Positions 34,443 through 43,810 of a stretch of 64,000 nucleotides of DNA are shown piece by piece. Within the stretch, counting starts at the first letter, position 1. Every line of letters starts with the position of its first letter. The notes beneath the pieces are model-generated. The model ran no database searches and was not told where the DNA came from. It worked only from the letters and a program-made list of their open reading frames with translations. Source of the DNA: an uncultured Bacteroidaceae bacterium (GTDB lineage: Bacteria; Bacteroidota; Bacteroidia; Bacteroidales; Bacteroidaceae); assembly GCA_905233285.1 (NCBI GenBank), contig CAJODY010000002.1, positions 1 through 64,000 on the forward strand. The letters run 5' to 3'. The position numbers were made by a program, and so were the translations under genes.

Positions 34443-36197
34443 ATGGAAATAGCAAACAATAACGAGCAGCAGCAGTATGAGTCAGTCAGTTTTGTAGAAG
34501 AGATACTGCGCAAGGATTTGGCAGAGGGTAAGAACGGAGGCAGAATGCAGACCCGTTTTCCGCCGGAACCCAATGGTTATCTGCATATAGGACATGCAAA
34601 GGCCATTGCACTGGATTTCGGTATGGCAAAGAAATACGGTGGTGTGTGCAATCTGCGTATGGACGATACCAATCCGCAGAAAGAGGACACGGAATATGTA
34701 GAGGCTATAAAACGCGACATTGAGTGGCTCGGATTCAAGTGGGGAAATATTCTGTATGCTTCCGACTATTTCCAGCAACTTTGGGACCTTGCCGTGGCTC
34801 TGATTAAGTCGGGTAAGGCTTATGTTGACGAACAGACCAGCGAACAGATAGCAGAACAGAAGGGTACTCCGACTCAGCCGGGGCAGAACAGTCCGTATCG
34901 TGACCGTCCGGTGGAGGAGAGTCTCCATCTGTTTGAGCAGATGAACAGCGGGCAGATGGAACCGGGAAAGATGGTGCTGCGTGCAAAGATAGATATGGCT
35001 AGTCCGAATATGCATTTCCGCGACCCAATCATGTATCGTGTTCTCAATATGCCGCACTGGCGTACGGGTTCTAAATGGAACGCTTATCCGATGTACGACT
35101 TCACTCATGGACAGTGTGACTACTGGGAAGGAGTGACTCACAGCTGGTGTACACTGGAGTTTGTAAGTCACCGTCCGCTCTACGACCTCTTTGTCGATTG
35201 GGCAAAGATAGAGGGTGGGGACGACAAACCACTTGACGACAACCGTCCACGACAGACTGAGTTCAATAAACTGAACCTCACACATATACTGTTGAGTAAG
35301 CGTAATCTGCTGATACTCGTGAACGAGAAGATTGTGAATGGATGGGACGACCCACGAATGCCGACTATCTGTGGATTCCGTCGTCGTGGTTACAGTCCGG
35401 AGGGTATCCTCAGCTTCATCGATAAGATAGGATATACGAAGTTTGATGCCCTGAACGAGATGTCGCTTTTCGAAAGTGCAGTACGCGAGGACTTGAACAA
35501 ACGTGCTCAGCGTGTAAGTGCCGTGCTCGACCCTCTGAAACTGACTATAACCAATTTCCCGGAAGGGGAGACAGAAGTATATGAGGCACAGAACAACCCA
35601 GAGAATCCTGACGACGGCACTCATGAGATAGAGTTCAGTCGTAATCTGTGGATTGAACGCGAAGACTTCATGGAGGATGCCCCGAAGAAATTCTTCCGTC
35701 TGGGACCGGGTAAGGAAGTGCGTCTGAAGAATTCGTACATCATCCGTTGTTCGGAGAATCCGGAGGAGTGTATCGTGAAGGATGGCGAAGGCAACATCAT
35801 CGAGGTGCGTGCCGAACTCGTTCCCGACACAAAGACTGGACAGGCCAATTCGAACATGAAGATAAAGGGAAAGACCATCCACTGGGTGAGCCGTGAACAC
35901 TGCATCGAAGCCGAAGTAAGGAACTACGACCGTCTGTGGCTTGTGGCTAATCCGCGTGATGAAATTGCCAACTACTCGAAGGAGCATGATGATGTGCGTG
36001 GTATCGAGGCAATGCGTCCGTTCCTCAATCCGCAGAGTCTGGAGGTGAAGAAAGCATATGTGGAGAAATGGTTGCAGACTCGCAAACCGCTCGACTATCT
36101 GCAGTTCCAGCGTATAGGTTATTATAATGTGGATCCTGATTCCACTCCGGAGCATCTGGTCTTCAACCGTACGGTTGACCTGAAAGCCTCTAAATAA
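34443..36197 (+). CDS. glnS: Glutamine--tRNA ligase
   Basis: ATG 34443 gives 584 residues; the track start at 34380 precedes a -7 box (TATCTTCG, 34418-34425) and reads a short repeat. The class I motif appears as PPEPNGYLHIGHAKAI, the KMSKS-type loop as LLSKRNL, and the middle GlnRS-specific block as DDTNPQKEDTEYVEAI. It charges tRNA-Gln with glutamine in the cytoplasm. A TPR protein gene follows after 13 nt. Confidence 0.96.
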   Translation: MEIANNNEQQQYESVSFVEEILRKDLAEGKNGGRMQTRFPPEPNGYLHIGHAKAIALDFGMAKKYGGVCNLRMDDTNPQKEDTEYVEAIKRDIEWLGFKWGNILYASDYFQQLWDLAVALIKSGKAYVDEQTSEQIAEQKGTPTQPGQNSPYRDRPVEESLHLFEQMNSGQMEPGKMVLRAKIDMASPNMHFRDPIMYRVLNMPHWRTGSKWNAYPMYDFTHGQCDYWEGVTHSWCTLEFVSHRPLYDLFVDWAKIEGGDDKPLDDNRPRQTEFNKLNLTHILLSKRNLLILVNEKIVNGWDDPRMPTICGFRRRGYSPEGILSFIDKIGYTKFDALNEMSLFESAVREDLNKRAQRVSAVLDPLKLTITNFPEGETEVYEAQNNPENPDDGTHEIEFSRNLWIEREDFMEDAPKKFFRLGPGKEVRLKNSYIIRCSENPEECIVKDGEGNIIEVRAELVPDTKTGQANSNMKIKGKTIHWVSREHCIEAEVRNYDRLWLVANPRDEIANYSKEHDDVRGIEAMRPFLNPQSLEVKKAYVEKWLQTRKPLDYLQFQRIGYYNVDPDSTPEHLVFNRTVDLKASK

Positions 36198-36210
36198 TAA
36201 ATAATGTGAT

Positions 36211-37695
36211 ATGCCACAGGACGACTATTTCGACAGTGAAGAATTCCTTGAACTTCTCGGTGCTTATGAGACATCGGTTGAGGACGGTACTGTGCCATAT
36301 CTCGATATAGACGACTATGCAGATATAGCCGACTATTATATGAATGCCGACAAGCCTTCGGAGGCTATCAACTGTGTGGAGAAGGGTCTGAGTATATATC
36401 CCGATGAACAACAGTTGCTGCTGGTGAAGTCTGGTGCCCTCATCTACCTACATCGTTTCAATGAGGCTGACGAGATAGTGCGTTCTGTAACGACGGAAAA
36501 TAACGACAAACTGTATCAGGAGGCACAGCTTCAGTATGCCTACTATGGCAATACGGAGAGGGCAGAGGAGATGTTTACCGACTGGATAAAAGGTGAACGT
36601 GAATTTGCCATAAACGAAGAGGAAGATGACATTCAGCGTGAGGAATATATCCGCGACAGCTATATCCATGTCATTACTTCGTTCATCGAACTGTCTCACG
36701 AACATACATACGATGAGGAACTCGTCAAGCGTTGGGTGGAACTCTATGTCGTCAACTTTGCTCCTCTCGGAGAATATGACAGCGACCTGATACTGGCCGA
36801 CACCGTCCGCAGCGAATGCCTTTACGATATGGTGGTAAAGGTATATACCAGTCTGCTTGAGACCGACCCTTACATCTCTCACGGTTGGACTGTACTGGCT
36901 GCTGCCCAGTTCACCTGCAACCAAATCGACGATGCTCTTGAGTCGGCAGAGTTTGCACTTGCTATCGATCCGAACGATCTCGACTCTATCCTTACCAAAG
37001 CCCATTGTCTGCTGAGTAAGGAATGCTTTGCAGAGGCTATTCCTGTGTTTGAGGATTATCTGAAACGTACTCATGAGAGCAGTCAGCATCTTGCTCTTGC
37101 TTCCTGCTATGCTGAGACAGGAAATACCAAGGCTGCGATGCGCAGTCTGCAGAAGGCAGAGATATACTATAACCGTTATACAGCTGACAAGGAATATTAT
37201 GCTTCGGCTTGTTTCGAGATGGCAGAACTTTATTTCACCCTCGGCAAACTGGATATGGCACGTATTCATATCGACCGTGCCATCAAGAATGCTCCCGAAC
37301 AGGTGGAGTACAACCTGCTTAATGCCACACTCATGCTTGCTGAGGGTAACTTCCTCGAAGCCCTGCCTCAGTTCATACGTTATCTCGAGACTCAGGAAGA
37401 TGTGGTTGGAGCATTACTGAAAGTGGTGGCACGACTCATTGCATTCAGTCTTGACACTGTTGCACTCGAACTGCTCGACATCGTGGAGCGTGCTCCGGAT
37501 ATCTACGACGGCATCGAGCAGATTTATCCGTATAAGGCACTTATCTATCTGCGTCAGAAGGATTATAAGCTTACATCCCGTTACCTGAATATGGGTAAGG
37601 AGAAATGCCGCGAACTGACTCAGTGGATTTTCAACGATTACATACCGCAGGGTATGTCGCTCGACCGCTACTGCGAACTGATGGCAAGCAGATAG
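36211..37695 (+). CDS. TPR-repeat protein, cytoplasmic
   Basis: The 494-residue protein lacks a signal peptide and is composed of helical TPR-like repeats (ALESAEFALAIDPNDLDSIL, AEMFTDWIKGER). The N-terminus is strongly acidic (DDYFDSEEFLELLGAYE). It is probably a scaffold for protein contacts; partner unknown. Co-transcribed with glnS. Confidence 0.8.
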   Translation: MPQDDYFDSEEFLELLGAYETSVEDGTVPYLDIDDYADIADYYMNADKPSEAINCVEKGLSIYPDEQQLLLVKSGALIYLHRFNEADEIVRSVTTENNDKLYQEAQLQYAYYGNTERAEEMFTDWIKGEREFAINEEEDDIQREEYIRDSYIHVITSFIELSHEHTYDEELVKRWVELYVVNFAPLGEYDSDLILADTVRSECLYDMVVKVYTSLLETDPYISHGWTVLAAAQFTCNQIDDALESAEFALAIDPNDLDSILTKAHCLLSKECFAEAIPVFEDYLKRTHESSQHLALASCYAETGNTKAAMRSLQKAEIYYNRYTADKEYYASACFEMAELYFTLGKLDMARIHIDRAIKNAPEQVEYNLLNATLMLAEGNFLEALPQFIRYLETQEDVVGALLKVVARLIAFSLDTVALELLDIVERAPDIYDGIEQIYPYKALIYLRQKDYKLTSRYLNMGKEKCRELTQWIFNDYIPQGMSLDRYCELMASR

Positions 37696-37723
37696 ATATT
37701 TGTTTAAGCAGTAAGCTGAACCA

Positions 37724-39301
37724 TCAATTTCCGATTGACAGTTTTCTTGTGTTTTTCTTTATGATGTTATAGGCAGAGTAGATACCCAGTTCTCCTGCTT
37801 TCGAGAGGTCTATGATAGCACCCTCTGTCTGGTCGCTGAGCAGTTTCAGCAATCCGCGGTTATAGTAAGCCTCGGCAAATGTAGGATTAGTCTTTATGGC
37901 TGTATCGAGCATAGCTATAGCCTCTTGGATGTTTCCGTTCTGAGCCATATCGTAGGCTTTGTTGAAATATTGGAGTGCGTCGTCCGGTCCTACTTCGCTA
38001 TACAGTTTCTTGGTCTTCTCAAGTGGTTTTATCAGAGTAGTCTCCACATTGCGGTTCTGTACTTTTCCGCGTATTTCGCTTGTATATTGTTTTGTTACTT
38101 CTTCGTCGTCGGCAACAACCAGACTCTGATAGTCGTCGATGTTCTTCTCCGATTGCTTTCTGGTCTTGTTCTTCTGTCGTGACGTTGCAGTAGTATAACC
38201 ATACCGGTGGGCTATTTCCTCCTTCAACACATGTTCCTCGTCCTTCCTTGCACCGTTCATATCACCAATCTTCCTCTTTGCAGCAGCTCTGCGCTGATAG
38301 CCGTAGAGGAACTTCGGATACTCGTTTATTACCGTAGTATAGTCGCGAATAGCTTCGGCATACTCTCCAATGTTGTCGAGTAGGGTAGCGCGGTTGAAGA
38401 TAGCCATCATGTCGTCGGGGTCTTTCTCGATGATGAAGTTGAAATCCTCGATAGCCAGATTATCCTCACCCACATTGGCACGCAGCAGTCCTCGGTTATA
38501 GTGTCCGATGAAGTTGTTGGGGTCAATCGACAGAGCCTGGTCATAGTCCTGCATAGCTCCACGATAGTTGTTCTGGTGATAGCGGCACAGAGCCCTGTTG
38601 ATATAGTTGCCTGGGTGTTTGGGTTGCAGTCTCAAAGCTTCGTCGAGCCGTTCCTCCGCTTCCTTAAACTTCTCACGAGTCATCAGCATCAGTGCTTTCG
38701 TACTCAACGACGGCACATTATACTTATCCACTTCCAGAGCCTTGTCAATCAGTTTCTCGGCTTCGACGGTATCTTTCTCAGCCATCTTTATCTGACACTT
38801 TATGCCGTAGCTCTCGGCATGTTTCGGCCATCGTTTCAGCATCTGGTCACAGATGGAGTCAGCTTCGTTCAGTCGCTCCATTTGCAGATAGCAGATAGTA
38901 AGGTTATGCCACAGTGAGCGGTTTCCCGGTTCCATCTCCACAGCCTTCGTATAGTCTTCGACAGCAGTTGACAACTTGCCGAGTTTTATTCTCGACAATC
39001 CTCTCACCTGGTAGCTGTTCGGGAAGAAAGGATTTCTCTCTATAGCCCTCGAGCAATCAGCTTCCGCACCGGTATAGTCGTCGAGATAGAATTTAGCTAA
39101 TGCCCTGTAGAAATACGGTTCGTAGAGATAAGGCTTCGCATTGATGACCAGATTGAAATACTGAATAGCCAGCACATAGTCGTCGAAATAGATTGCATTC
39201 CGACCTACATCAATCATTCTTGTCGTATTTATCTGTGCCTTCAGAGGCGACAGCGACAAGAACGACACGAGCAGATATATGACTATTTGTTTGGCTTGCA
39301 T
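37724..39301 (-). CDS. Secreted TPR-repeat protein
   Basis: The 525-residue protein has a signal peptide (MAKQ-type start, then IVIYLLVSFLSLSPLKAQ) and at least ten TPR units such as AEADCSRAIERNPFFPNSYQ and AMQDYDQALSIDPNNFIGHYN. A charged linker (RQKNKTRKQSEKNID) precedes the last repeats. It is periplasmic and likely a protein-interaction scaffold. Its ATG overlaps the end of def by 19 nt, as the last gene of an operon from lptD/ruvX. Confidence 0.85.
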   Translation of the reverse strand: MQAKQIVIYLLVSFLSLSPLKAQINTTRMIDVGRNAIYFDDYVLAIQYFNLVINAKPYLYEPYFYRALAKFYLDDYTGAEADCSRAIERNPFFPNSYQVRGLSRIKLGKLSTAVEDYTKAVEMEPGNRSLWHNLTICYLQMERLNEADSICDQMLKRWPKHAESYGIKCQIKMAEKDTVEAEKLIDKALEVDKYNVPSLSTKALMLMTREKFKEAEERLDEALRLQPKHPGNYINRALCRYHQNNYRGAMQDYDQALSIDPNNFIGHYNRGLLRANVGEDNLAIEDFNFIIEKDPDDMMAIFNRATLLDNIGEYAEAIRDYTTVINEYPKFLYGYQRRAAAKRKIGDMNGARKDEEHVLKEEIAHRYGYTTATSRQKNKTRKQSEKNIDDYQSLVVADDEEVTKQYTSEIRGKVQNRNVETTLIKPLEKTKKLYSEVGPDDALQYFNKAYDMAQNGNIQEAIAMLDTAIKTNPTFAEAYYNRGLLKLLSDQTEGAIIDLSKAGELGIYSAYNIIKKNTRKLSIGN

Positions 39302-39837
39302 TTATACGAAGCGCTGAACTTATTCTTTGTCATTGCCACCAGTTTCGACTTCAGCATCTGCTTGCGAAGCGGTCCCAGATGGTCGATGAACATTTTTCCG
39401 TCGAGGTGGTCGTTTTCGTGCTGAATCACCCTTGCAGGGAAATCATCGAACCACTCCTCATGCTCTTTGAAGTCCTCGTCCAGATAATTAACGAGCACCC
39501 TCTTCGGACGTTTCACGTTCTCGTGTATTCCAGGAACTGAAAGACATCCTTCCTCGTACGATACCTCCTCTTCGCTTTCCTCCACAATCTCGGGGTTGAT
39601 GAAAGTCTTCAGATAACCCTTATATTCGGGATGGTCTTCGCTCAGACAGTCAAGGTCTACGATGAACAGACGCATCGACAGTCCTACCTGTGGTGCAGCC
39701 AGTCCTACGCCTTCCGACTTCCTAAGCGTTTCGAACATATTCTGTATCAGTTCCTTCAGCTTTGGAGTTCCTTCCTCCACTTCTTCAGCAACCTTTCTCA
39801 GTACCGGTTGCCCGAAAATGTACATTGGTAAAATCAT
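39283..39837 (-). CDS. def: Peptide deformylase
   Basis: The 184-residue protein has all three deformylase motifs: GVGLAAPQVG (43-52), EEGCLSVPGI with the metal Cys, and QHENDHLDG with the HExxH-type pair. It removes formyl from nascent proteins with Fe2+ in the cytoplasm. It overlaps ruvX by 4 nt and the TPR gene by 19 nt. Confidence 0.96.
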   Translation of the reverse strand: MILPMYIFGQPVLRKVAEEVEEGTPKLKELIQNMFETLRKSEGVGLAAPQVGLSMRLFIVDLDCLSEDHPEYKGYLKTFINPEIVEESEEEVSYEEGCLSVPGIHENVKRPKRVLVNYLDEDFKEHEEWFDDFPARVIQHENDHLDGKMFIDHLGPLRKQMLKSKLVAMTKNKFSASYKCKPNK

Positions 39838-40253
39838 ATTCTTAGTTTTTTGTATTCCATATAATCCTGCAGGATGATGGTGGCAGAAATCTTATCCACC
39901 AGTCCTTTGTCCTGTCGTGCTTTCTTTCCTATGCCGCTGTCGAGCATTGTCTTGTGAGCCAGTACCGAAGTGAAGCGTTCGTCATATAACTCTACGTTTA
40001 CCTCTGGAAACAGTTTCTTCAGTCTGTTCACGAACGGAGCGATTCTCTTCATGTTCTCCGAATCGTCACCGTCCATCTGTCTGGGATAGCCCACAACGAT
40101 TGTCTCCACTTGCTCCTTCTGCATATATCCCACGAGCCACTGTTCCAACTCCCTCGTCTCCACAGTATCCAGTCCTCCGGCTATAATCTGCAACGTGTCC
40201 GTCACAGCTATTCCGGTTCTCTTCTTCCCGTAGTCTATTGCAAGTATTCTCAT
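39834..40253 (-). CDS. ruvX: RuvX (YqgF) Holliday-junction resolvase homologue
   Basis: The 139-residue RNase H-like protein has MRILAIDYGKKRTGIAVTD with the first catalytic Asp, VVGYPRQMDG and a YDERFTSVLAH block. It is implicated in 16S rRNA maturation and possibly junction resolution. It is downstream of lptD, separated by a heptamer array, and coupled to def. Confidence 0.93.
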   Translation of the reverse strand: MRILAIDYGKKRTGIAVTDTLQIIAGGLDTVETRELEQWLVGYMQKEQVETIVVGYPRQMDGDDSENMKRIAPFVNRLKKLFPEVNVELYDERFTSVLAHKTMLDSGIGKKARQDKGLVDKISATIILQDYMEYKKLRI

Positions 40254-40257
40254 ATTA

Positions 40258-40292
40258 GTTTACCGTTTACTGTTTACCGTTTACTGTTTAAT
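40258..40292. repeat. Heptamer array GTTTACY (5 units) between lptD and ruvX
   Basis: GTTTACC, GTTTACT, GTTTACC, GTTTACT and GTTTAAT in 7-bp register between the two minus-strand genes. Confidence 0.88.
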
Positions 40293-40295
40293 CCT

Positions 40296-43200
40296 TTAAT
40301 ACCACTTTATAGAGCTTGAATACGAGCTCTTCTTGTCATACTTCAGCGCATCGGTCAGCACACTTGCCTTTGCCCTAAGCGTTATGTTATATGAAGTGAA
40401 CGTACCGAACACCAGTCCGCACGACATATCGAAACAGTGCATATCGCGTGATATGTTGACTGTCGTCATTGAAATCTTGTGCATGTTGAAGTCCCATCCC
40501 GACGATGCACTCACGTTCCATCCCGATGCCAGTTTTATACTGCCCGAGAAGTTCAGGTTATGGGTGAACTTATATGGATAGCGCATCGTCTTTATGTTGA
40601 TGTCGGCACTTCTGTCCTCAGCCATCGATATACCATACGAGATGCTGAACGACCAGGGAAGGTTGAACTTCATATATCCGTCTTCGTCCAATCCGCTTGT
40701 GTCGGCTTGTTCGTTCTTCTTCCTTCGGCGGCTCTTGAAGTCCGACTGCTGCTCCTTGGGTTGCTGGTCGTCGCTCACTTCCTCTTCTTCGCCGTTCTTT
40801 TCCTCCTCTTCTTCCTCTAGTTTCTTCTTGCCGAACAGCTTGTCAATCTTTTCCTTCAGTTTCTTTATACTTTGGTTGTTGAACGAATAGGATATGTTCT
40901 TGCTCATACCCTGGAAACGTCCGAATCTGCCATACGACCACTCCGTCCTGTCGCCCACCACTACGTTGCCGTTCTTGTCAAATTCGTATGCATACGTAGC
41001 GAATACCGCATTCAGGTTGAAGGTGACCTTACCCCATTTCAACCTGAGTCGTGTGTTCAGATTACTCCACGGTTGTCGTTGGGCAGCCATGTTATATCCT
41101 ATGTTCGCACCCAGTTCGTCGATGATGCTTATCTTTCTCACTCCCGACGTGTCGCGGTCCGACTTAATCTTCATCTCTATATTGTTCGACATATCGAACG
41201 TTACGCTTCCCGTCTTTCCTATTCCTGGCACACCGTACATCGAACCCTGATAGGGTGAATACTGAACTACTGTCACGTTGCCTTGCAAGTCCGTCTTTGT
41301 GTATGTGTCGTAATATCCCCACATTGGGTCACCGAAGTCGGGGGCATAGCTCAGGTTTATCGTTGGTGAGAATACGTGGCGCACCATCTGAATCTTTTCT
41401 CCGAAAATCTTCTTGTTCGGTTTGTAGAAACCATACACCTTCGTGTTGAACGCCAGACTCATGTTGAAGTCAAACACACGGTTGAAACCCCATATCGTGT
41501 CTCTCACTACCTGCTGTTTCTCTGTGTCCCAGTCCTGGTTTACCTTATGTGTGTACCATCGTGACGTGTAGTTCACCGATGGAGTAATGTTGAGATAATT
41601 AAACAGGGTGAACGACGCACTTATAGGGATGCTGTGCCTCATACCGTTGCTCCAGTCCTTTATCAGGTTCGACTTCAGCAGCTGGCTTTCCTTCGTCGTG
41701 ATGCTGTTCGACAACGCTCCGGTATATGACATTGCGATTTTCTCGTACCATCTGTCCTTACCTGCAGCCTTCTTTCGTTTGAAGGGGTAGAAGCGGCTCA
41801 GCGAGATAGACAACGTCGGCAACGTCATGGCAATAGTCGAGTCCCTCATGTTCTGCGTCACGTTCATTGACGTTGCAATCGACAGACCTATCTTCGGCCA
41901 CGAGTGCGAATAGCTGACAGATGATGTTCTTGTACTCTGCGAATACGAAGTAGGGTTATAGAGCGACGACAGGTTGTTCTTTTCGTAGCTCTGTGTGGCA
42001 AAGTTCACACTTGCTCCGAACGAGCTGTTCGGACTTGCCTTCGGGTCTTGCTGGTGGCTCCATTGCAGCTTGAAGTTCTTCACTACGCTGTAGTCCGGCA
42101 TATTCTTTTCGCCTTCCTTCGTCACCTGATAGTTGAAATAGAAATTGCCCGAATACTTATACCTCTTCCTGTATGTCGATTGTGCTCCCAGACCCCACGA
42201 ACCCTTTGTGTAGATTTCGCCCGTCAGTCTGAGGTCTATATTGTCGTTTATGGCGAAATAATATCCACCGTCTCTCAGGTAGAAACCACGGGTCGATTCG
42301 TCACCATACGACGGCATGATGAGTCCCGACGAATACTTGCTCGTAAACGGGAAATAGGCAAACGGTATGGCGAGGGGTAGGGGAACGTCCTCGATTACCA
42401 GCCATGCAGGTCCAGAGAACACACTCTTTCCCGTGTGCACCTTTGCTCGGCTCAGAGCTATGTAGAAGTGGGGATGCTCCTCGTCGCAGGTTGTATATCG
42501 TCCGTGTCTCAGATACAGTTCGTCTTCCTGTCCCTTCTTCGACTCGTCGCTCGTCAGGTATCCGTCCTCCTGTTGCGTATATACATTCGTGATGAAACCC
42601 TTCTTCGTCTTGAAGTTATACGACATCGTCTCCGATTCATACGTGTCGTCGCCCTCCTTGAATATCGGAGTGCCGTATAGCTTTCCGAGCGAGTCCGTCG
42701 CACCGATTGCGTGTACAATCGAGCTGTCCATATTCATCTGAATCTCTTCCGACTTCAGTTCGATGTTCGTATAGTTCACCTGCGCATCGCCATACAGGAA
42801 CGCATTCTTGTCACCCATTATGAATACCACCGAGTCCGCAGCCGTATAGGCCACAGGAGCATCCAGAGCGCTCTCCTTCTTGCTCGCATTTATAGAATCC
42901 TGCACAGCAGCAATCGAGTCGTTCCATTGCACAGCCTTCCTCACCTTTTTACTCTCATACACATCAATCAGCGAGTCCAGAGCCACCAGCGACAGCGAAT
43001 CCATCTTCGCCACGCTGTCAGCCGAAATCCCCAGTTCCTTCAGAATCCGCTCCGATAGCCTTGCCACCGAATCCGCCTTAGTGTCTATTTCGTTGAGCGA
43101 ATCTCCCCTCTCATTATAGAGAGGGGTTGGGGGTGAGACCGTTAGCGAATCTCCCTGTGAGCTGTCGTTCCGTAAACTATCTTTTTGTAAACGGTAAACT

Positions 43201-43355
43201 GTAAACGGTAAACTATCCCCCCTTAAACTATCTTCCTCAGAAACCGCAACTCCCCTCTCGTTGGGGAGAGGGGCTTTGTGTGAGGCTGTCAGAGCTACTG
43301 AAAGCGTAGCAATGCACAGCAGAACAGCGAAGATTATATATGTTTTAAGTTTCAA
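40296..43355 (-). CDS. lptD: LptD-like outer membrane LPS assembly protein
   Basis: The 1019-residue protein has a signal peptide, an OstA-like periplasmic jellyroll (about 150-270, DSVVFIMGDKNAFLYGDAQVNY and YESETMSYNFKTKKG) and a long barrel (SRAKVHTGKSVFSGPAWLVIEDVPLPLAIPFAYFP). It inserts LPS into the outer membrane. Residues about 25-90 are repeat-derived: two palindromic-repeat translations (APLPNERG and PPTPLYNERG) and one heptamer stretch (PFTVYRL), inserted between the signal and the functional part. An acidic, Glu-rich loop is in the barrel (KLEEEEEEKNGEEEE). Confidence 0.88.
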   Translation of the reverse strand: MKLKTYIIFAVLLCIATLSVALTASHKAPLPNERGVAVSEEDSLRGDSLPFTVYRLQKDSLRNDSSQGDSLTVSPPTPLYNERGDSLNEIDTKADSVARLSERILKELGISADSVAKMDSLSLVALDSLIDVYESKKVRKAVQWNDSIAAVQDSINASKKESALDAPVAYTAADSVVFIMGDKNAFLYGDAQVNYTNIELKSEEIQMNMDSSIVHAIGATDSLGKLYGTPIFKEGDDTYESETMSYNFKTKKGFITNVYTQQEDGYLTSDESKKGQEDELYLRHGRYTTCDEEHPHFYIALSRAKVHTGKSVFSGPAWLVIEDVPLPLAIPFAYFPFTSKYSSGLIMPSYGDESTRGFYLRDGGYYFAINDNIDLRLTGEIYTKGSWGLGAQSTYRKRYKYSGNFYFNYQVTKEGEKNMPDYSVVKNFKLQWSHQQDPKASPNSSFGASVNFATQSYEKNNLSSLYNPTSYSQSTRTSSVSYSHSWPKIGLSIATSMNVTQNMRDSTIAMTLPTLSISLSRFYPFKRKKAAGKDRWYEKIAMSYTGALSNSITTKESQLLKSNLIKDWSNGMRHSIPISASFTLFNYLNITPSVNYTSRWYTHKVNQDWDTEKQQVVRDTIWGFNRVFDFNMSLAFNTKVYGFYKPNKKIFGEKIQMVRHVFSPTINLSYAPDFGDPMWGYYDTYTKTDLQGNVTVVQYSPYQGSMYGVPGIGKTGSVTFDMSNNIEMKIKSDRDTSGVRKISIIDELGANIGYNMAAQRQPWSNLNTRLRLKWGKVTFNLNAVFATYAYEFDKNGNVVVGDRTEWSYGRFGRFQGMSKNISYSFNNQSIKKLKEKIDKLFGKKKLEEEEEEKNGEEEEVSDDQQPKEQQSDFKSRRRKKNEQADTSGLDEDGYMKFNLPWSFSISYGISMAEDRSADINIKTMRYPYKFTHNLNFSGSIKLASGWNVSASSGWDFNMHKISMTTVNISRDMHCFDMSCGLVFGTFTSYNITLRAKASVLTDALKYDKKSSYSSSIKWY
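43103..43140 (-). repeat. REP-like palindromic repeat A inside lptD
   Basis: CTCCCCTCTC and GAGAGGGG arms with an ATTATA loop, followed by TTGGGGGTGAG. It reads as PPTPLYNERG in the lptD frame. Similar to the widespread CCCCTCTC...GAGAGGGG intergenic palindromes. Confidence 0.75.
43187..43214 (-). repeat. Heptamer array GTAAACK inside lptD
   Basis: GTAAACG, GTAAACT, GTAAACG, GTAAACT on the plus strand, in the coding sequence and read in frame as PFTVYRL. Confidence 0.88.
43250..43284 (-). repeat. REP-like palindromic repeat B inside lptD
   Basis: CTCCCCTCTC, GTTGG and GAGAGGGG followed by CTTTGTGTGAG; it encodes APLPNERG. It shares arms with repeat A and flanks the heptamer array on the other side. 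Confidence 0.75.
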
Positions 43356-43380
43356 AGCGTTCGGTTGGATGTTCTACCCC

Positions 43381-43408
43381 GTAAACGGTAAACTGTCAAC
43401 GGTAAACA
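43381..43408 (-). repeat. Heptamer array in the lptD leader
   Basis: GTAAACG, GTAAACT, GTCAACG and GTAAACA lie between a -7 box (TAATTTTG, 43419-43426 on the minus strand) and the lptD ATG at 43355. Confidence 0.85.
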
Positions 43409-43418
43409 AAAATCGGTA

Positions 43419-43426
43419 CAAAATTA
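43419..43426 (-). promoter_or_regulatory. -7 box of lptD
   Basis: TAATTTTG matches TAnnTTTG on the minus strand, about 60 bp upstream of the ATG. Confidence 0.4.
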
Positions 43427-43511
43427 CGCAATATTCGCCAATAAATCCTCATCAAATCAGATTATTTAACCTCACATGCACATTATTTAAGGAAAACCCG
43501 CCGTTTCTTTT

Positions 43512-43548
43512 GGCTATTTGAAAAATAGCCGTTATTTTTGCATGCAAA
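43512..43548 (+). promoter_or_regulatory. Toxin-antitoxin promoter with two operator palindromes
   Basis: GGCTATTT-GAA-AAATAGCC (43512-43530) is a perfect palindrome, and TTTGCATGCAAA (43537-43548) is a second one. They flank and overlap the -7 box TATTTTTG (43533-43540), the classical layout for autoregulation by an antitoxin. Confidence 0.65.
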
Positions 43549-43561
43549 TAAGAATGGAATT

Positions 43562-43810
43562 ATGACAGCCATACAGATGAATGCAGAAATACTGCGCAAC
43601 ATGAGCATCATTGCTGAAGACGAGAACCTGATGAAGCGTGCTGCAAGATACTTGCGCAAGCTAGTAGCAGAAAAGAAACCAGACCCCACACTAATGACAG
43701 AGGCTGAATTCTTTTCAAAAATCGAGCATGCCGAACAGCAGATAGCTGAAGGTAAAGGTATAACTTTTACCAATAAAAATGATATGAATACTTGGCTTAA
43801 CTCTCTTTGA
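43562..43810 (+). CDS. RelB/YefM-like antitoxin
   Basis: ATG 43562 gives 82 residues (MTAIQMNAEILRNMSIIAED); the track start at 43538 lies in the second palindrome. The helical, charged sequence with a basic N-terminal region fits Bacteroidales antitoxins paired with YoeB/Txe-type toxins. It should bind and neutralise the toxin and repress the promoter. Its stop overlaps the toxin start (TTGA). Confidence 0.75.
   Translation: MTAIQMNAEILRNMSIIAEDENLMKRAARYLRKLVAEKKPDPTLMTEAEFFSKIEHAEQQIAEGKGITFTNKNDMNTWLNSL

Noticed and set aside
34482-36155. 557-aa ORF on the minus strand opposite glnS
   Set aside because: It is antisense to a clearly coding glnS, with no recognisable domain; a shadow of biased codon use.
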